A stretch of DNA of 64,000 bases from Clostridium brassicae (GTDB lineage Bacteria > Bacillota > Clostridia > Clostridiales > Clostridiaceae): NCBI RefSeq assembly GCF_026738875.1, contig NZ_JAPQFJ010000002.1, forward strand, positions 248,001 through 312,000, written 5' to 3'. Shown here piece after piece: positions 1 to 9,147 of this stretch (within the stretch, counting starts at the first letter, position 1; every line of letters begins with the position of its first letter). The notes below the pieces were generated by a model. The model did no database searches and had not been told where the DNA came from. It was given only the letters and a program-made list of their open reading frames with translations. The translations under genes and the position numbers were made by a program.

Positions 1-270
1 TGTGAAGATGTAATGAATCCTGGACCTATAAGCGAAAAATTCAAGGCTTTCGGATGGCATGTAATAGAAGCTGATGGTCATGATTTTGAAGTTTTAATAA
101 ATGCTATTGAAGAAGCTAAAAATACAAAAGGGAAACCAACAATGATAGTATGTAAGACGATAAAAGGTAAGGGTGTATCATACATGGAAAATGCAGTAGG
201 ATGGCATGGTTCTACACCTAGTAAAGAACAATGTGAAGAAGCTTTAAAGGAACTTGGGGGTGAAGAATAA
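1..270 (+). CDS. Transketolase, N-terminal subunit (3' part only)
   Basis: C-terminal 89 residues of the thiamine-diphosphate-binding subunit of a split transketolase; the reading frame is open from base 1, so the gene starts outside the window. The segment with GKPTMIVCKTIKGKGVSYMEN and the following GWHG is typical of the end of this domain. The stop codon overlaps the ATG of the next gene by one base, so the two halves are translated together. In the family the two chains form one enzyme that moves two-carbon units between sugar phosphates in the pentose phosphate pathway. Confidence 0.93.
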   Translation, partial: CEDVMNPGPISEKFKAFGWHVIEADGHDFEVLINAIEEAKNTKGKPTMIVCKTIKGKGVSYMENAVGWHGSTPSKEQCEEALKELGGEE

Positions 271-1211
271 TGAGTAAAAAAATTGCTACTAGAGAAGCTT
301 ACGGTAAAGCATTAGCTAAGATAGGACAGGAAAATCCTAATATAGTAGTATTAGATGCTGATTTATCAAAATCAACTAAAACAGCTGATTTTAAAAGTGT
401 TTGTCCTGAAAGATTTGTAAATATAGGAATAGCAGAAGGAAACATGATGTCTATTGCTGGGGGAATTGCATCTTGCGGGAAAACAGTATTTGCTAGTACT
501 TTTGCAATATTTGCAGCAGGAAGAGCGTTTGAACAAATAAGAAATACCCTTTGTTATCCAAAATTAAATGTAAAAGTATGTGCAACACATGCTGGAATTA
601 CAGTAGGAGAAGATGGAGCTTCACATCAAGCTATAGAAGACTTAGCTTTAATGAGAAGTATACCAAATATGACTGTAATATCTCCAAGTGATGCAGTTGA
701 AACTGAAGCGGCAATAAAAGCTGTTTCAGAATATAAGGGACCATGTTATGTAAGACTTGGAAGAGCAGGGGTTTCTGTTATTAATGATAATGAAGAATAT
801 AAATTTGAAATAGGAAAAGCTGTAACTTTAAGAGAGGGAAAAGACGCTGTAATATTTGCTACAGGAATAATGGTGGATGCTGCGCTTGAAGCATATAATC
901 TTCTTGCTGAAGAAGGAATAAAAGTTAAAGTTGTTAATATACACACAATAAAACCAATAGATGTTGATGCTATTGTAAAAGCTGCAGAAGAAACGGGTAC
1001 AGCAGTTACAGCAGAAGAACATACTATAATGGGTGGATTAGGATCTGCTGTTTGTGAAACTTTAAGTGAAAATTACCCTATTCCGGTAGTAAGAGTTGGA
1101 ATTAAAGATGTTTTTGGTGAAAGTGGTAAACCAGATCAGTTATTAAAAGCTTATGGACTAACTGCTGAAGATATAGTTAAGGCTGTGAAAAAGGCTATAG
1201 AACTTAAATAA
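270..1211 (+). CDS. Transketolase, C-terminal subunit
   Basis: A 313-residue protein holding the pyrimidine-binding and C-terminal domains of transketolase. Visible family features are the LDADLSKSTKT start, the GIAEGNMMSIAGGIA segment with the catalytic glutamate, and the THAGITVGEDGASHQ loop. The length fits split transketolases, where it pairs with the product of the gene just upstream (one-base overlap). The DXS-like C-terminal half (HTIKPIDVDAI) is intact. A strong terminator follows directly, so the pair ends an operon. Confidence 0.94.
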   Translation: MSKKIATREAYGKALAKIGQENPNIVVLDADLSKSTKTADFKSVCPERFVNIGIAEGNMMSIAGGIASCGKTVFASTFAIFAAGRAFEQIRNTLCYPKLNVKVCATHAGITVGEDGASHQAIEDLALMRSIPNMTVISPSDAVETEAAIKAVSEYKGPCYVRLGRAGVSVINDNEEYKFEIGKAVTLREGKDAVIFATGIMVDAALEAYNLLAEEGIKVKVVNIHTIKPIDVDAIVKAAEETGTAVTAEEHTIMGGLGSAVCETLSENYPIPVVRVGIKDVFGESGKPDQLLKAYGLTAEDIVKAVKKAIELK

Positions 1212-1224
1212 TTAAAGTTTAATT

Positions 1225-1262
1225 AATGGAAGGAGATATGTTTTTCTCCTTCCATTTTTTTC
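1225..1262 (+). terminator. Rho-independent terminator after transketolase
   Basis: Perfect 12-bp stem (AATGGAAGGAGA at 1225-1236 with its complement at 1245-1256) and a run of T to 1262. Confidence 0.92.
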
Positions 1263-1288
1263 TCATATTGAAATTATTATATAAAATT

Positions 1289-1338
1289 TTGGATATATTC
1301 AATCATGCGTGGTAAAATAATCTTAATTGTATTAAGAT
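1289..1338 (+). promoter_or_regulatory. Promoter with palindrome before the YitT gene
   Basis: TTGGAT (1289-1294), 18 bases, then TAAAAT (1313-1318) preceded by TGG as an extended -10. A perfect dyad, ATCTTAAT-TGT-ATTAAGAT (1320-1338), covers the expected transcription start and could be an operator. The assignment is by sequence only. Confidence 0.5.
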
Positions 1339-1368
1339 TATAAAAGTTTTATAAAAAGGGGTATGCGT

Positions 1369-2226
1369 ATGACTAAAAATGTAATTAAAGAATATTTGTG
1401 GATCACTGTAGGTTTTTTGATAGTTGCATTTGGCATAAAATTTTTTTTAGCACCTAATAAAATAGCGGGTGGAGGAGTAATGGGTATAGCTATAATAATA
1501 AAATATTATATTCCAAGCTTATCAATAGGAATTTTAATGTTAATAATGAACGCTATATCTTTTATAATAGGATTTATTATTATTGGACCTAGCTTTGGGG
1601 CAAAAACGGTATATGCAAGTTTAGCTATGTCAGTAGCTATTGATATTATGGATAGACTAATGCCACCTCCAACACCAATCACTACAGATTTGTTTTTAGC
1701 AACATTTTTTGGGACAGTAATATCAGGAATAGGTATGGGTATAGTGTTTAATCAAAATTCATCCACAGGAGGAACAGATATAGCAGCTAAGATAATGAAT
1801 AAGTTCTTTCATATAGATATAGGTAAGTCACTTCTGATAGTTGATTTAGTTATAGCAGTAGCAGCAGGAATAATTTTTGAAGCAAACGTTGGAATGTATG
1901 CTATATTTTCTGTTATAATATTAGGATTTGTTATAGATATAGTAATTGAAGGGTTAAACAAATGTAAGTCAGTTATAATTATGAGTAGTAAAAGTGAAAA
2001 AATAAATGAATACATAATACAAAATTTAGAAAGAGGATGCACTATTTTTCAAGCTAAAGGGGCTTATAGTGGAGATGAAAAAGAGGTATTATATACTGTA
2101 GTTGATAGAAGGCAGTTTATACTTTTAAAAAAATATATAAAAGAAATAGACCCTACAGCTTTTATTACAGTTAATGAGGCTCATGAAGTTTTAGGCGAAG
2201 GATTTAAAGATATAGTCGAAGATTAA
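1369..2226 (+). CDS. YitT family membrane protein
   Basis: A 285-residue integral membrane protein of the YitT type: about five hydrophobic segments in the first 200 residues (the DUF161 repeats with GGVMGIAIIIKYY and STGGTDIAAKIMN) and a soluble C-terminal DUF2179 domain of about 80 residues ending in VNEAHEVLGEGF. The start at 1369 is preferred over the ATG at 1363 because the AAAGGGG ribosome site ends at 1361, which leaves one base to 1363 and seven to 1369. The molecular function of the family is not established. It stands alone between a terminator and ftsE. Confidence 0.88.
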   Translation: MTKNVIKEYLWITVGFLIVAFGIKFFLAPNKIAGGGVMGIAIIIKYYIPSLSIGILMLIMNAISFIIGFIIIGPSFGAKTVYASLAMSVAIDIMDRLMPPPTPITTDLFLATFFGTVISGIGMGIVFNQNSSTGGTDIAAKIMNKFFHIDIGKSLLIVDLVIAVAAGIIFEANVGMYAIFSVIILGFVIDIVIEGLNKCKSVIIMSSKSEKINEYIIQNLERGCTIFQAKGAYSGDEKEVLYTVVDRRQFILLKKYIKEIDPTAFITVNEAHEVLGEGFKDIVED

Positions 2227-2321
2227 AAAATATTTATAATTGATTAATTAAATTCTCATTAATATTATGTTATAATAAAAAAGGTACAAAAATTTAACTT
2301 GGAATGGGAGAAAGTTGTAAC

Positions 2322-3008
2322 ATGATTGAATTTAAGAATACAACAAAAATATATGATAATAATGTTTTTGCGCTTTCTAATATAAATTTAGAAATAAACA
2401 GAGGAGAATTTGTATTTATGGTAGGACCAAGTGGGGCTGGTAAATCCACATTTATCAAACTTCTTCTGAAAGAAATAGAGCCCACAACAGGTAGAATAAT
2501 AGTAAATAATGAGGAAATAGGAAAAATAAGTAGAAAAAATATTCCTTATTATAGAAGAAAAATAGGTATGGTATTTCAAGATTTTAGATTGATACCAACA
2601 TTAAATGTATATGAAAATGTAGCATTTGCTATGAGAGTAGTAGAAGGTAGTCGTAAAGAGATAAGAAAAAAGGTACCTATGGTTTTAGCTATGGTTGGTC
2701 TATCAAAAAAATACAAATGTTTTCCTAACGAGCTTTCTGGAGGAGAACAACAAAGGGTTTCTCTTGCAAGAGCCATAGTGAATAATCCATCTGTACTTAT
2801 TGCTGATGAACCTACGGGAAATTTAGATCCTGAAACGTCAATTGAGATAATGAAAATACTCAATGATATAAACCATGCAGGAACTACTGTAATCATGGCT
2901 ACTCATGATAAAGGAATAGTTGATAGTATGAAAAAAAGAGTTATAGCCATTGAAAAAGGCGTAATAGTAAGAGATGAACAGAGAGGTAGATACGGATATG
3001 AGGATTAG
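2322..3008 (+). CDS. ftsE: Cell division ATP-binding protein FtsE
   Basis: A 228-residue ABC ATPase, the normal FtsE length. Walker A GPSGAGKS is near residue 36, the signature LSGGEQQRVSLARA near 140 and Walker B LIADEPTGNLDP near 160, with TGNLDP typical of FtsE/LolD. It powers FtsX at the division or sporulation septum and controls wall hydrolases. The start at 2322 (MIEFKN) follows GGGAG at 2306-2310; the ATG at 2304 would add six residues without a ribosome site. It overlaps ftsX by 11 bases. Confidence 0.95.
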   Translation: MIEFKNTTKIYDNNVFALSNINLEINRGEFVFMVGPSGAGKSTFIKLLLKEIEPTTGRIIVNNEEIGKISRKNIPYYRRKIGMVFQDFRLIPTLNVYENVAFAMRVVEGSRKEIRKKVPMVLAMVGLSKKYKCFPNELSGGEQQRVSLARAIVNNPSVLIADEPTGNLDPETSIEIMKILNDINHAGTTVIMATHDKGIVDSMKKRVIAIEKGVIVRDEQRGRYGYED

Positions 3009-3888
3009 TACATTAAAGTATTTTTCTATAGATGCACTAAAAAGTTTAAAGAGAAATAAGACGTTAAGTATAGCGTCTATAATAACTGTAGCATTGACAA
3101 TTTTTATGTTTGGTATGTTTTTATTTACTGTATTAAATGCTAATAAAGTTGTAAAAAATGTTGAATCTAGGTTAGAAGTACAAGTGTTCTTAAAAGATAA
3201 AATAAGTGAAACTGATAGAAAGAATGCTGAACAAGCTATAAAGGCTATAAATGGTATAGCTGAGGTTAGATTTGAAACAAAAGAACAGGCTTTAAATAAA
3301 TATAGAGAGCAATTAGGTGAGGAAAACAAAGATTTACTTCAAGGATTGGACAAAACAAACCCTCTTCCAGAATCTTATATAGTTAAAGTAAACAGTTCAG
3401 AGATAATTCAAAATGTAGTTAAAACTATGAAAGGTAAGCCTGGAATAGAGGATGTAGTAGCTAATGAAGAATTAATTAATAGAATAGATTCTCTTACTAG
3501 GGGAATTAAGTGGGTTGGTATTGCTGCTTTTGTAATACTTGTACCTATATCTTTCCTATTAATAGGCAACACTATTAAATTAGCAGTTTATTCAAGAAAA
3601 AGAGAAATAGGAATAATGAAGTATGTTGGTGCAACAGATGGATTTATTAGATGGCCTTTTATAATTGAAGGGATTATAATAGGATTAACAGGATCACTTT
3701 TTTCTTGTGTTTTACTTAATTATTCGTATAAAATTGTTTATAGCAAGCTATCTTCAGCTATAATGATGCTGAACTTAGTAACACCTTCATATATTTTAAG
3801 TAATGTATTGTGGATATTTATTATATCAGGAATTATTATTGGTGGATTGGGAAGTATAATATCCATAAGAAAATTCTTAAAAGTATAA
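2998..3888 (+). CDS. ftsX: Cell division permease FtsX
   Basis: A 296-residue membrane protein with FtsX topology: a cytoplasmic N-terminus, one membrane helix near residues 20-45, an extracellular domain to about residue 160, then three membrane helices. The conserved REIGIMKYVGATDGFIRWPF segment identifies the family. It forms the FtsEX complex with the gene before it. The ATG at 2998 lies inside the end of ftsE, with GAGAGG at 2981-2986 as ribosome site. A modest hairpin after the gene may end the operon. Confidence 0.94.
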   Translation: MRISTLKYFSIDALKSLKRNKTLSIASIITVALTIFMFGMFLFTVLNANKVVKNVESRLEVQVFLKDKISETDRKNAEQAIKAINGIAEVRFETKEQALNKYREQLGEENKDLLQGLDKTNPLPESYIVKVNSSEIIQNVVKTMKGKPGIEDVVANEELINRIDSLTRGIKWVGIAAFVILVPISFLLIGNTIKLAVYSRKREIGIMKYVGATDGFIRWPFIIEGIIIGLTGSLFSCVLLNYSYKIVYSKLSSAIMMLNLVTPSYILSNVLWIFIISGIIIGGLGSIISIRKFLKV

Positions 3889-3906
3889 TTTAAAAACACA
3901 TACAAT

Positions 3907-3930
3907 AGGCTGGCAATTGAGCCAGCCTTA
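3907..3930 (+). terminator. Possible terminator after ftsX
   Basis: Perfect 8-bp stem AGGCTGGC / GCCAGCCT with a 6-base loop, but only a broken run of T after it. The rest of 3930-4181 is AT-rich and shows no gene. Confidence 0.45.
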
Positions 3931-4181
3931 ATATTTATTCTTATATTAATTAAATGTATATTTAGCCTAATGTTCCTATTTTTTTATTTAAAATAAAGTA
4001 TGAATATAACACTTTAAAAGAACTCATATTCATATATTCATAAGAGTAAGAAATTCATACAAAATTGAAATTGTGGTTTACTGCTCAAATTTAACTAAAT
4101 AAAAACTCAATCTGAAATTAAGAATCATGTAAATAAGGAATAATTATATTATTATTAACGTAAGAATAAAGGGAATACAGT

Positions 4182-5456
4182 ATGCAAGAGGTGAATAAAT
4201 TGGATGGAAAAGAAATAAAAAATTTTAATGAAAATATTGATAAAAAATCAAGGAAATCCTCATCAATTATAATAATTGTTTTAATAATTATCATCACTAA
4301 TCTTATAACTTTCATGGTTACTTTTAAAGTACCTATAAAGGGAACTGTTAGAATAAGTGAAGATAGTTATAATCAAATATTAAAATTTAAGAAGATGTTT
4401 ATAGTAAAAGATAATATAAATAAATATTATGATGGTAAAGTTGATGAAAAAGTTTTAATAGATGGAGCCATAAAAGGTATGACTGAAAGCCTAAATGATC
4501 CTTATACTGTATATATGAATGAAGAAAATTATAAGGCGTTTAGTACTGAAACTGGAGGTAATTATGTAGGGCTTGGAATACAGGTAGATGTAAAAGACAA
4601 TAAAATTATAGTTGTAACATCTTTTGAAGGTTCTCCTGCAAAGGAAGCAGGTATAATGGCAGGAGATGTAATTGAAAAAATTGATGGAAATAAAGTATCT
4701 GGAAAAGAGCTGGATAAAGCTATTTCTATGATGAAGGGTAAGAAAAACACATCTGTAGTTCTTACAATAAAAAGAGGTACGCAATCACCTTTTGATATAA
4801 AGGTTAGAAGGGATGTTGTAACTTTAACTACAGTAAAGGGCCAAATGCTAGATAGCAGTACTGCTTATCTTCAAATAACAGTGTTTGATGAGCATACTGG
4901 AGATCAGTTTAATAAAGAGATTGATAAATTGAAGAAAGAAGGAATGAAGGGGTTAATATTAGATTTAAGACAGAATCCAGGTGGATGGTTAACTCAATGT
5001 ATTGAAGTAACTTCTAATTTCATTCCAAAGGGTAAATCAATAGTTTCTACTAAGGATAAATATGGTTATGAAGAAAAATTTTCTTCTAAGGGAGGAAATT
5101 TAATAGGTATGCCTCTTGTAGTATTGATTGATGAAGGCACAGCTAGTGCTTCTGAAATTTTTTCAGGTGTAGTAAGAGATTATAAAATAGGAACTTTAAT
5201 AGGCACAAAAACTTTTGGAAAAGGTATTGTTCAAAGTGTATTAGATAAAAGGAAATATGGATTTGGAGATGGAACAGCTTTGAAGGTGACTACTTCCAAA
5301 TATTATACACCTAATGGAGAAAACATACATCATATAGGAATAAAACCAGATATTCAAGTTGAATATCCAAAAGAACTATTAGGTAAGCCTTATGATAGAA
5401 GTAAAGATCCTCAGTTCAATAAAGCACTTGAGGTAATGAAGCAAAAGCTAAAATAA
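4182..5456 (+). CDS. S41 family C-terminal processing peptidase (CtpA/CtpB type)
   Basis: A 424-residue exported serine protease. A basic N-terminus is followed by one membrane helix (residues 28-45), a PDZ domain around 125-200 (GLGIQV, AGDVIEKIDG) and the S41 domain. The catalytic serine is in GTASASEIFSG and the lysine in TKTFGKGIVQS. Such enzymes cut the C-termini of exported or regulatory proteins, for example in sporulation signalling. The ATG at 4182 has AAAGGG eight bases upstream; a TTG at 4200 behind AGAGGTG is an equally possible start. It lies between ftsEX and a minJ-like gene, as ctpB does in Bacillus. Confidence 0.92.
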   Translation: MQEVNKLDGKEIKNFNENIDKKSRKSSSIIIIVLIIIITNLITFMVTFKVPIKGTVRISEDSYNQILKFKKMFIVKDNINKYYDGKVDEKVLIDGAIKGMTESLNDPYTVYMNEENYKAFSTETGGNYVGLGIQVDVKDNKIIVVTSFEGSPAKEAGIMAGDVIEKIDGNKVSGKELDKAISMMKGKKNTSVVLTIKRGTQSPFDIKVRRDVVTLTTVKGQMLDSSTAYLQITVFDEHTGDQFNKEIDKLKKEGMKGLILDLRQNPGGWLTQCIEVTSNFIPKGKSIVSTKDKYGYEEKFSSKGGNLIGMPLVVLIDEGTASASEIFSGVVRDYKIGTLIGTKTFGKGIVQSVLDKRKYGFGDGTALKVTTSKYYTPNGENIHHIGIKPDIQVEYPKELLGKPYDRSKDPQFNKALEVMKQKLK

Positions 5457-5507
5457 GTAGAATAGTTAGGCATTTGATAAAAACAGTGAGAGGGGAATTT
5501 AGTTTAG

Positions 5508-6800
5508 ATGAATATTATGTTAAATACGCTTAAGGTGGTAGCATATGCTTTAGTAAAGCCTCCTTATGTATTTATACTTTTAGCTTTCTTTATAATGTTT
5601 TATAAACAGAATAAGAAAATAATTTTGATGCAAAAAATGATAATAGGAGATAAACTGAATACAACTTTTGAACTTACAATATCTCAGATAGTATTAGGAA
5701 TATTAGGTGGAATTGTGGGTAGTATTTTGCTGAGCTATCTGGGTGTAGCTTTTAATGAAAATACTTCTATAGAATTAATATTTTTATTATCTATTATATT
5801 TATGTTTATAAACCCGAGACTCATTTGTTTTTCTTATTCAGGTGCTTTCCTTGGATTTGTAAGTATATTATTAGAAATTATGAGAGAAATGTATGGGATA
5901 GAAGTTAAGGCAATAAACTTTTTAAATTTAGATATAGTTGCTCTTATGACATTAATTGCTATTTTACATTTTGTAGAGGGTATATTAGTTATGATTGATG
6001 GAAGTAAAGGATCAATACCCATATTTACAAAGAAAGATAATAAAATAATTGGAGGGTTTGCTTTTAAAAGGTATTGGGCTATACCAATAGGTATTGTTCT
6101 AATAGTAAATTCTCAGATGCATGGATTAAGTGAGATTATTCAGTTGAATAAGTGGGATGCTTTAATTGATTTTTCAAGTCCACTAAATGTTATAAAGAAT
6201 GCGGCAATAATGCTTATGCCTTTTTATGGAGTTCTTGGGTATACAAGCATTACTTTTACAAAAAGCAAAAAACAAAAATCAACTTTGTCAGGTATTATGA
6301 TAATGCTATATAGTGTTACTTTATATATTTTTGCTAGGCTTGCAACACTAAACATTTTCTTTAGATTATTTGTAGTAATTTATGCACCTATGGCTCATGA
6401 GTTTATGATTTATATTCAAAAATATATGGAAGTAAAGGAAGAACCTAAATATGTAAGTGATGAAAGAGGAATAATGGTATTAGAAGTTGCTCCAAATTCT
6501 CAAGCTTATAAGATGGGGATAAAGAGTGGAGATGTCTTCGTTGAAATTAATAATAAAAAAATAGTTAATGAAGATGATATATTTAAGACAATCAAAGAAA
6601 CTTCAAGTTCTGTATGGTTTAAAATAAAAAAAACAGCAGGAAATCTAGAAGAGATAAGATACAGAAGGGAAGTTGATTTGAAAAAATTAGGAATAGTTTT
6701 TGTACCAATATCTGTTCCTGAAAATAGTATGGTTGTAAAAATGAATGAAAATAAATTTTCAGATGTTCTACAAAAAATTAAAGATGAACGTAAAAAATAG
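5508..6800 (+). CDS. MinJ-like polytopic PDZ protein
   Basis: A 430-residue protein with about seven to eight hydrophobic segments in the first 300 residues and one PDZ domain near 325-410 (GIMVLEVAPNSQAYKMGIKS, GDVFVEINNKKI). This is the architecture of Bacillus MinJ, which links DivIVA to MinD at the division site. The neighbourhood ftsE-ftsX-ctp-this gene-uvrBA matches the Bacillus order, which strengthens the call. Sequence alone does not prove a Min function. The ribosome site AGAGGGG is about 12 bases before the ATG. Confidence 0.75.
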   Translation: MNIMLNTLKVVAYALVKPPYVFILLAFFIMFYKQNKKIILMQKMIIGDKLNTTFELTISQIVLGILGGIVGSILLSYLGVAFNENTSIELIFLLSIIFMFINPRLICFSYSGAFLGFVSILLEIMREMYGIEVKAINFLNLDIVALMTLIAILHFVEGILVMIDGSKGSIPIFTKKDNKIIGGFAFKRYWAIPIGIVLIVNSQMHGLSEIIQLNKWDALIDFSSPLNVIKNAAIMLMPFYGVLGYTSITFTKSKKQKSTLSGIMIMLYSVTLYIFARLATLNIFFRLFVVIYAPMAHEFMIYIQKYMEVKEEPKYVSDERGIMVLEVAPNSQAYKMGIKSGDVFVEINNKKIVNEDDIFKTIKETSSSVWFKIKKTAGNLEEIRYRREVDLKKLGIVFVPISVPENSMVVKMNENKFSDVLQKIKDERKK

Positions 6801-6856
6801 TCTGGATTTAAAGTAACTACTATAGGGTTATTTACTTTGAAATAAGGATATAATTA

Positions 6857-6903
6857 AAGCAGCTTAAATTATAAATATATTTAAGCTGCTTATTGATTTT
6901 TAC
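6857..6903 (+). terminator. Terminator after the MinJ-like gene
   Basis: Perfect 13-bp stem (AAGCAGCTTAAAT at 6857-6869, complement at 6879-6891) followed by a T-rich stretch. The rest of the gap up to the uvrB promoter shows nothing else. Confidence 0.72.
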
Positions 6904-7030
6904 CATATGTTTAGATTTTCTAAGATTTCAATATTTTTTTAATTGAAACTAAGGATGGCTATGACTCTGAATAACGGTTCTTACCCTAAGATAGAGTAAA
7001 AATCCTACCTTAAGGCAACAAATCTGTTTA

Positions 7031-7059
7031 TTGACATATTTATTATAAAAGTATATTAT
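7031..7059 (+). promoter_or_regulatory. uvrBA promoter
   Basis: TTGACA (7031-7036), 17 bases, TATTAT (7054-7059): a near-consensus vegetative promoter. Expected start of transcription is near 7066. Confidence 0.82.
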
Positions 7060-7073
7060 TAATGTAATATTAT

Positions 7074-7087
7074 CGAACGAATGTTCA
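7074..7087 (+). promoter_or_regulatory. LexA (SOS) box of uvrBA
   Basis: CGAACGAATGTTCA fits the Gram-positive LexA/DinR consensus CGAAC-N4-GTTCG in 13 of 14 positions, with a perfect GAAC/GTTC dyad. It lies just after the -10 box and before the ribosome site, where bound LexA would block transcription. Confidence 0.88.
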
Positions 7088-7101
7088 CAGGAGATGATAT
7101 A

Positions 7102-9078
7102 ATGAGTAATTTTAAGATAAATTCAAAATTTAAACCTACTGGAGATCAACCTAAAGCTATAGAAAGCATATCAGAAGGAATTTTAAAAAAAGAAAAATTC
7201 CAAACACTCCTTGGAATAACAGGCTCAGGTAAAACTTTTACTATGGCTAATATTATAGAAAAAGTACAAAAACCAACTTTAGTTTTAGCTCATAACAAGA
7301 CTTTAGCAGCTCAGTTATGTTCCGAATTTAAAGAATTTTTTCCGGAAAATTGTGTTGAGTATTTTGTATCGTATTATGATTATTATCAACCAGAAGCATA
7401 TGTACCTCAAACAGATACTTTTATAGAAAAAGATGCATCTATAAATGACGAAATAGATAAACTAAGACATTCTGCAACTTCAGCATTGCTTGAAAGAAGA
7501 GATGTTATAGTAGTAGCATCTGTTTCATGCATATATGGTCTTGGTAATCCAGAAGAATATAAGAAACTTACTGTATCTTTAAGAGAAGGAATGGAAAAAG
7601 ATAGAGATGAAGTCATGAGACAGCTAGTTGATATACAATATGAGAGAAATGAAATAAATTTTGTGAGAGGTACTTTTAGAGCTAAAGGAGATACTTTAGA
7701 TATTTTCCCAGCTTCATCAACTAATTTAGGAATAAGAGTAGAGTTTTTTGGAGATGAAATAGATAAAATCAGAGAATTTGATGTTCTTACCGGAGATGCT
7801 ATTTCATCAAGAAAGCATATATCTATATTCCCAGCTTCTCACTTTGCAACTTCTAAAGATAAGCTAGAGAAGGCTATAAAAAAGATTGAAGATGAACTGG
7901 AAATAAGGGTAAAAGAATTAGTTTCAGAAGAAAAACTTCTTGAGGCTCAGAGAGTAAAACAAAGGACAAACTTCGATATTGAAATGATGAGAGAAGTAGG
8001 ATATTGTAGCGGTATAGAAAATTACTCGAGAATTTTAGATGGAAGAGAGTCAGGGACTCCACCTCAAACTTTGCTTGATTATTTTCCAGAAGATTACTTG
8101 CTTTTTATTGATGAAAGTCATGTTACTCTTCCACAAGTAAGAGCAATGTATGGAGGAGATAGATCAAGAAAGAATAATCTCGTAGAATACGGTTTTAGAC
8201 TTCCAAGCGCTTATGATAATAGACCACTTAAATTTGAAGAGTTTGAGACTAAATTGAATCAAACAGTATTTGTAAGTGCTACTCCTGCTCAGTATGAATT
8301 AGAATATTCAACAAATGTGGCAGAACAGGTAATAAGACCTACTGGGCTTTTAGATCCTGAGATAATAGTTAAACCTATACATGGACAGATTGATGATTTA
8401 TATGGAAATATTAGAAAAACTATAGAAAAAGGATTTAGAGTACTTGTAACTACATTAACTAAAAAGATGGCAGAGGATTTGACTGATTATTTAAAAGAAA
8501 TGGGGATAAAGACAAATTATCTACATTCTAGTATTGACACTATTAAGAGAATGGAAATAATAAGAGACTTAAGAAAAGGTGAGTTTGATGTACTTGTAGG
8601 AATCAATCTATTAAGGGAAGGGCTTGATATTCCAGAAGTTGCTTTAGTAGCAATATTGGATGCAGACAAAGAAGGATTCCTTAGGTCTGAAACTTCACTT
8701 ATACAGACTATAGGAAGAGCAGCAAGAAATTCGGAAAGTAAAGTTATTATGTATGGAGATACTATTACTAAAGCTATGGATAAAGCTATAAAGGAAACTA
8801 ACAGAAGAAGAGGAATACAGATAAAATATAATGAAGAACATGGAATAGTACCTAAGACAATTTTAAAAGAAATAAGAGAAGTTATACAAAATACAAAAGT
8901 GAGTGAAACAGAAGAAAAGTATAGGGCTTCTAAGATAGAAGAAAAACTTAGTAAAAATGATATAGAAAAACTTATAGATAAATTTGAAGAAGAAATGAAA
9001 GAAGCTGCGCAAGAATTACAATTTGAAAAAGCAGCTAAATTAAGGGATAAGATATTAGAGCTAAAAAATCAGCTGTAA
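7102..9078 (+). CDS. uvrB: Excinuclease ABC subunit B
   Basis: A 658-residue DNA damage verification helicase of nucleotide excision repair. It shows Walker A GITGSGKT near residue 40, the [12 protein letters not shown] beta-hairpin that inserts between DNA strands near 95, helicase motifs DESHVTLPQ and QTIGRAARN, and the C-terminal UVR motif ([11 protein letters not shown]) that binds UvrC. The start is 7102, behind AGGAG at 7089-7093; the in-frame ATG at 7081 lies inside the LexA box and would have no ribosome site. Likely LexA-regulated with uvrA. Confidence 0.97.
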   Translation: MSNFKINSKFKPTGDQPKAIESISEGILKKEKFQTLLGITGSGKTFTMANIIEKVQKPTLVLAHNKTLAAQLCSEFKEFFPENCVEYFVSYYDYYQPEAYVPQTDTFIEKDASINDEIDKLRHSATSALLERRDVIVVASVSCIYGLGNPEEYKKLTVSLREGMEKDRDEVMRQLVDIQYERNEINFVRGTFRAKGDTLDIFPASSTNLGIRVEFFGDEIDKIREFDVLTGDAISSRKHISIFPASHFATSKDKLEKAIKKIEDELEIRVKELVSEEKLLEAQRVKQRTNFDIEMMREVGYCSGIENYSRILDGRESGTPPQTLLDYFPEDYLLFIDESHVTLPQVRAMYGGDRSRKNNLVEYGFRLPSAYDNRPLKFEEFETKLNQTVFVSATPAQYELEYSTNVAEQVIRPTGLLDPEIIVKPIHGQIDDLYGNIRKTIEKGFRVLVTTLTKKMAEDLTDYLKEMGIKTNYLHSSIDTIKRMEIIRDLRKGEFDVLVGINLLREGLDIPEVALVAILDADKEGFLRSETSLIQTIGRAARNSESKVIMYGDTITKAMDKAIKETNRRRGIQIKYNEEHGIVPKTILKEIREVIQNTKVSETEEKYRASKIEEKLSKNDIEKLIDKFEEEMKEAAQELQFEKAAKLRDKILELKNQL

Positions 9079-9147
9079 TACATGAAAATAACTTTAATGT
9101 GAAAGATATATAATTTTACGAAAATGAGAAAGGAGAATAATGAACCT

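Noticed and set aside
2838-3329. 163-codon open frame on the minus strand
   Set aside because: It is antisense to ftsE and ftsX, has no ribosome site, and its sequence is the hydrophobic shadow of AT-rich coding DNA.
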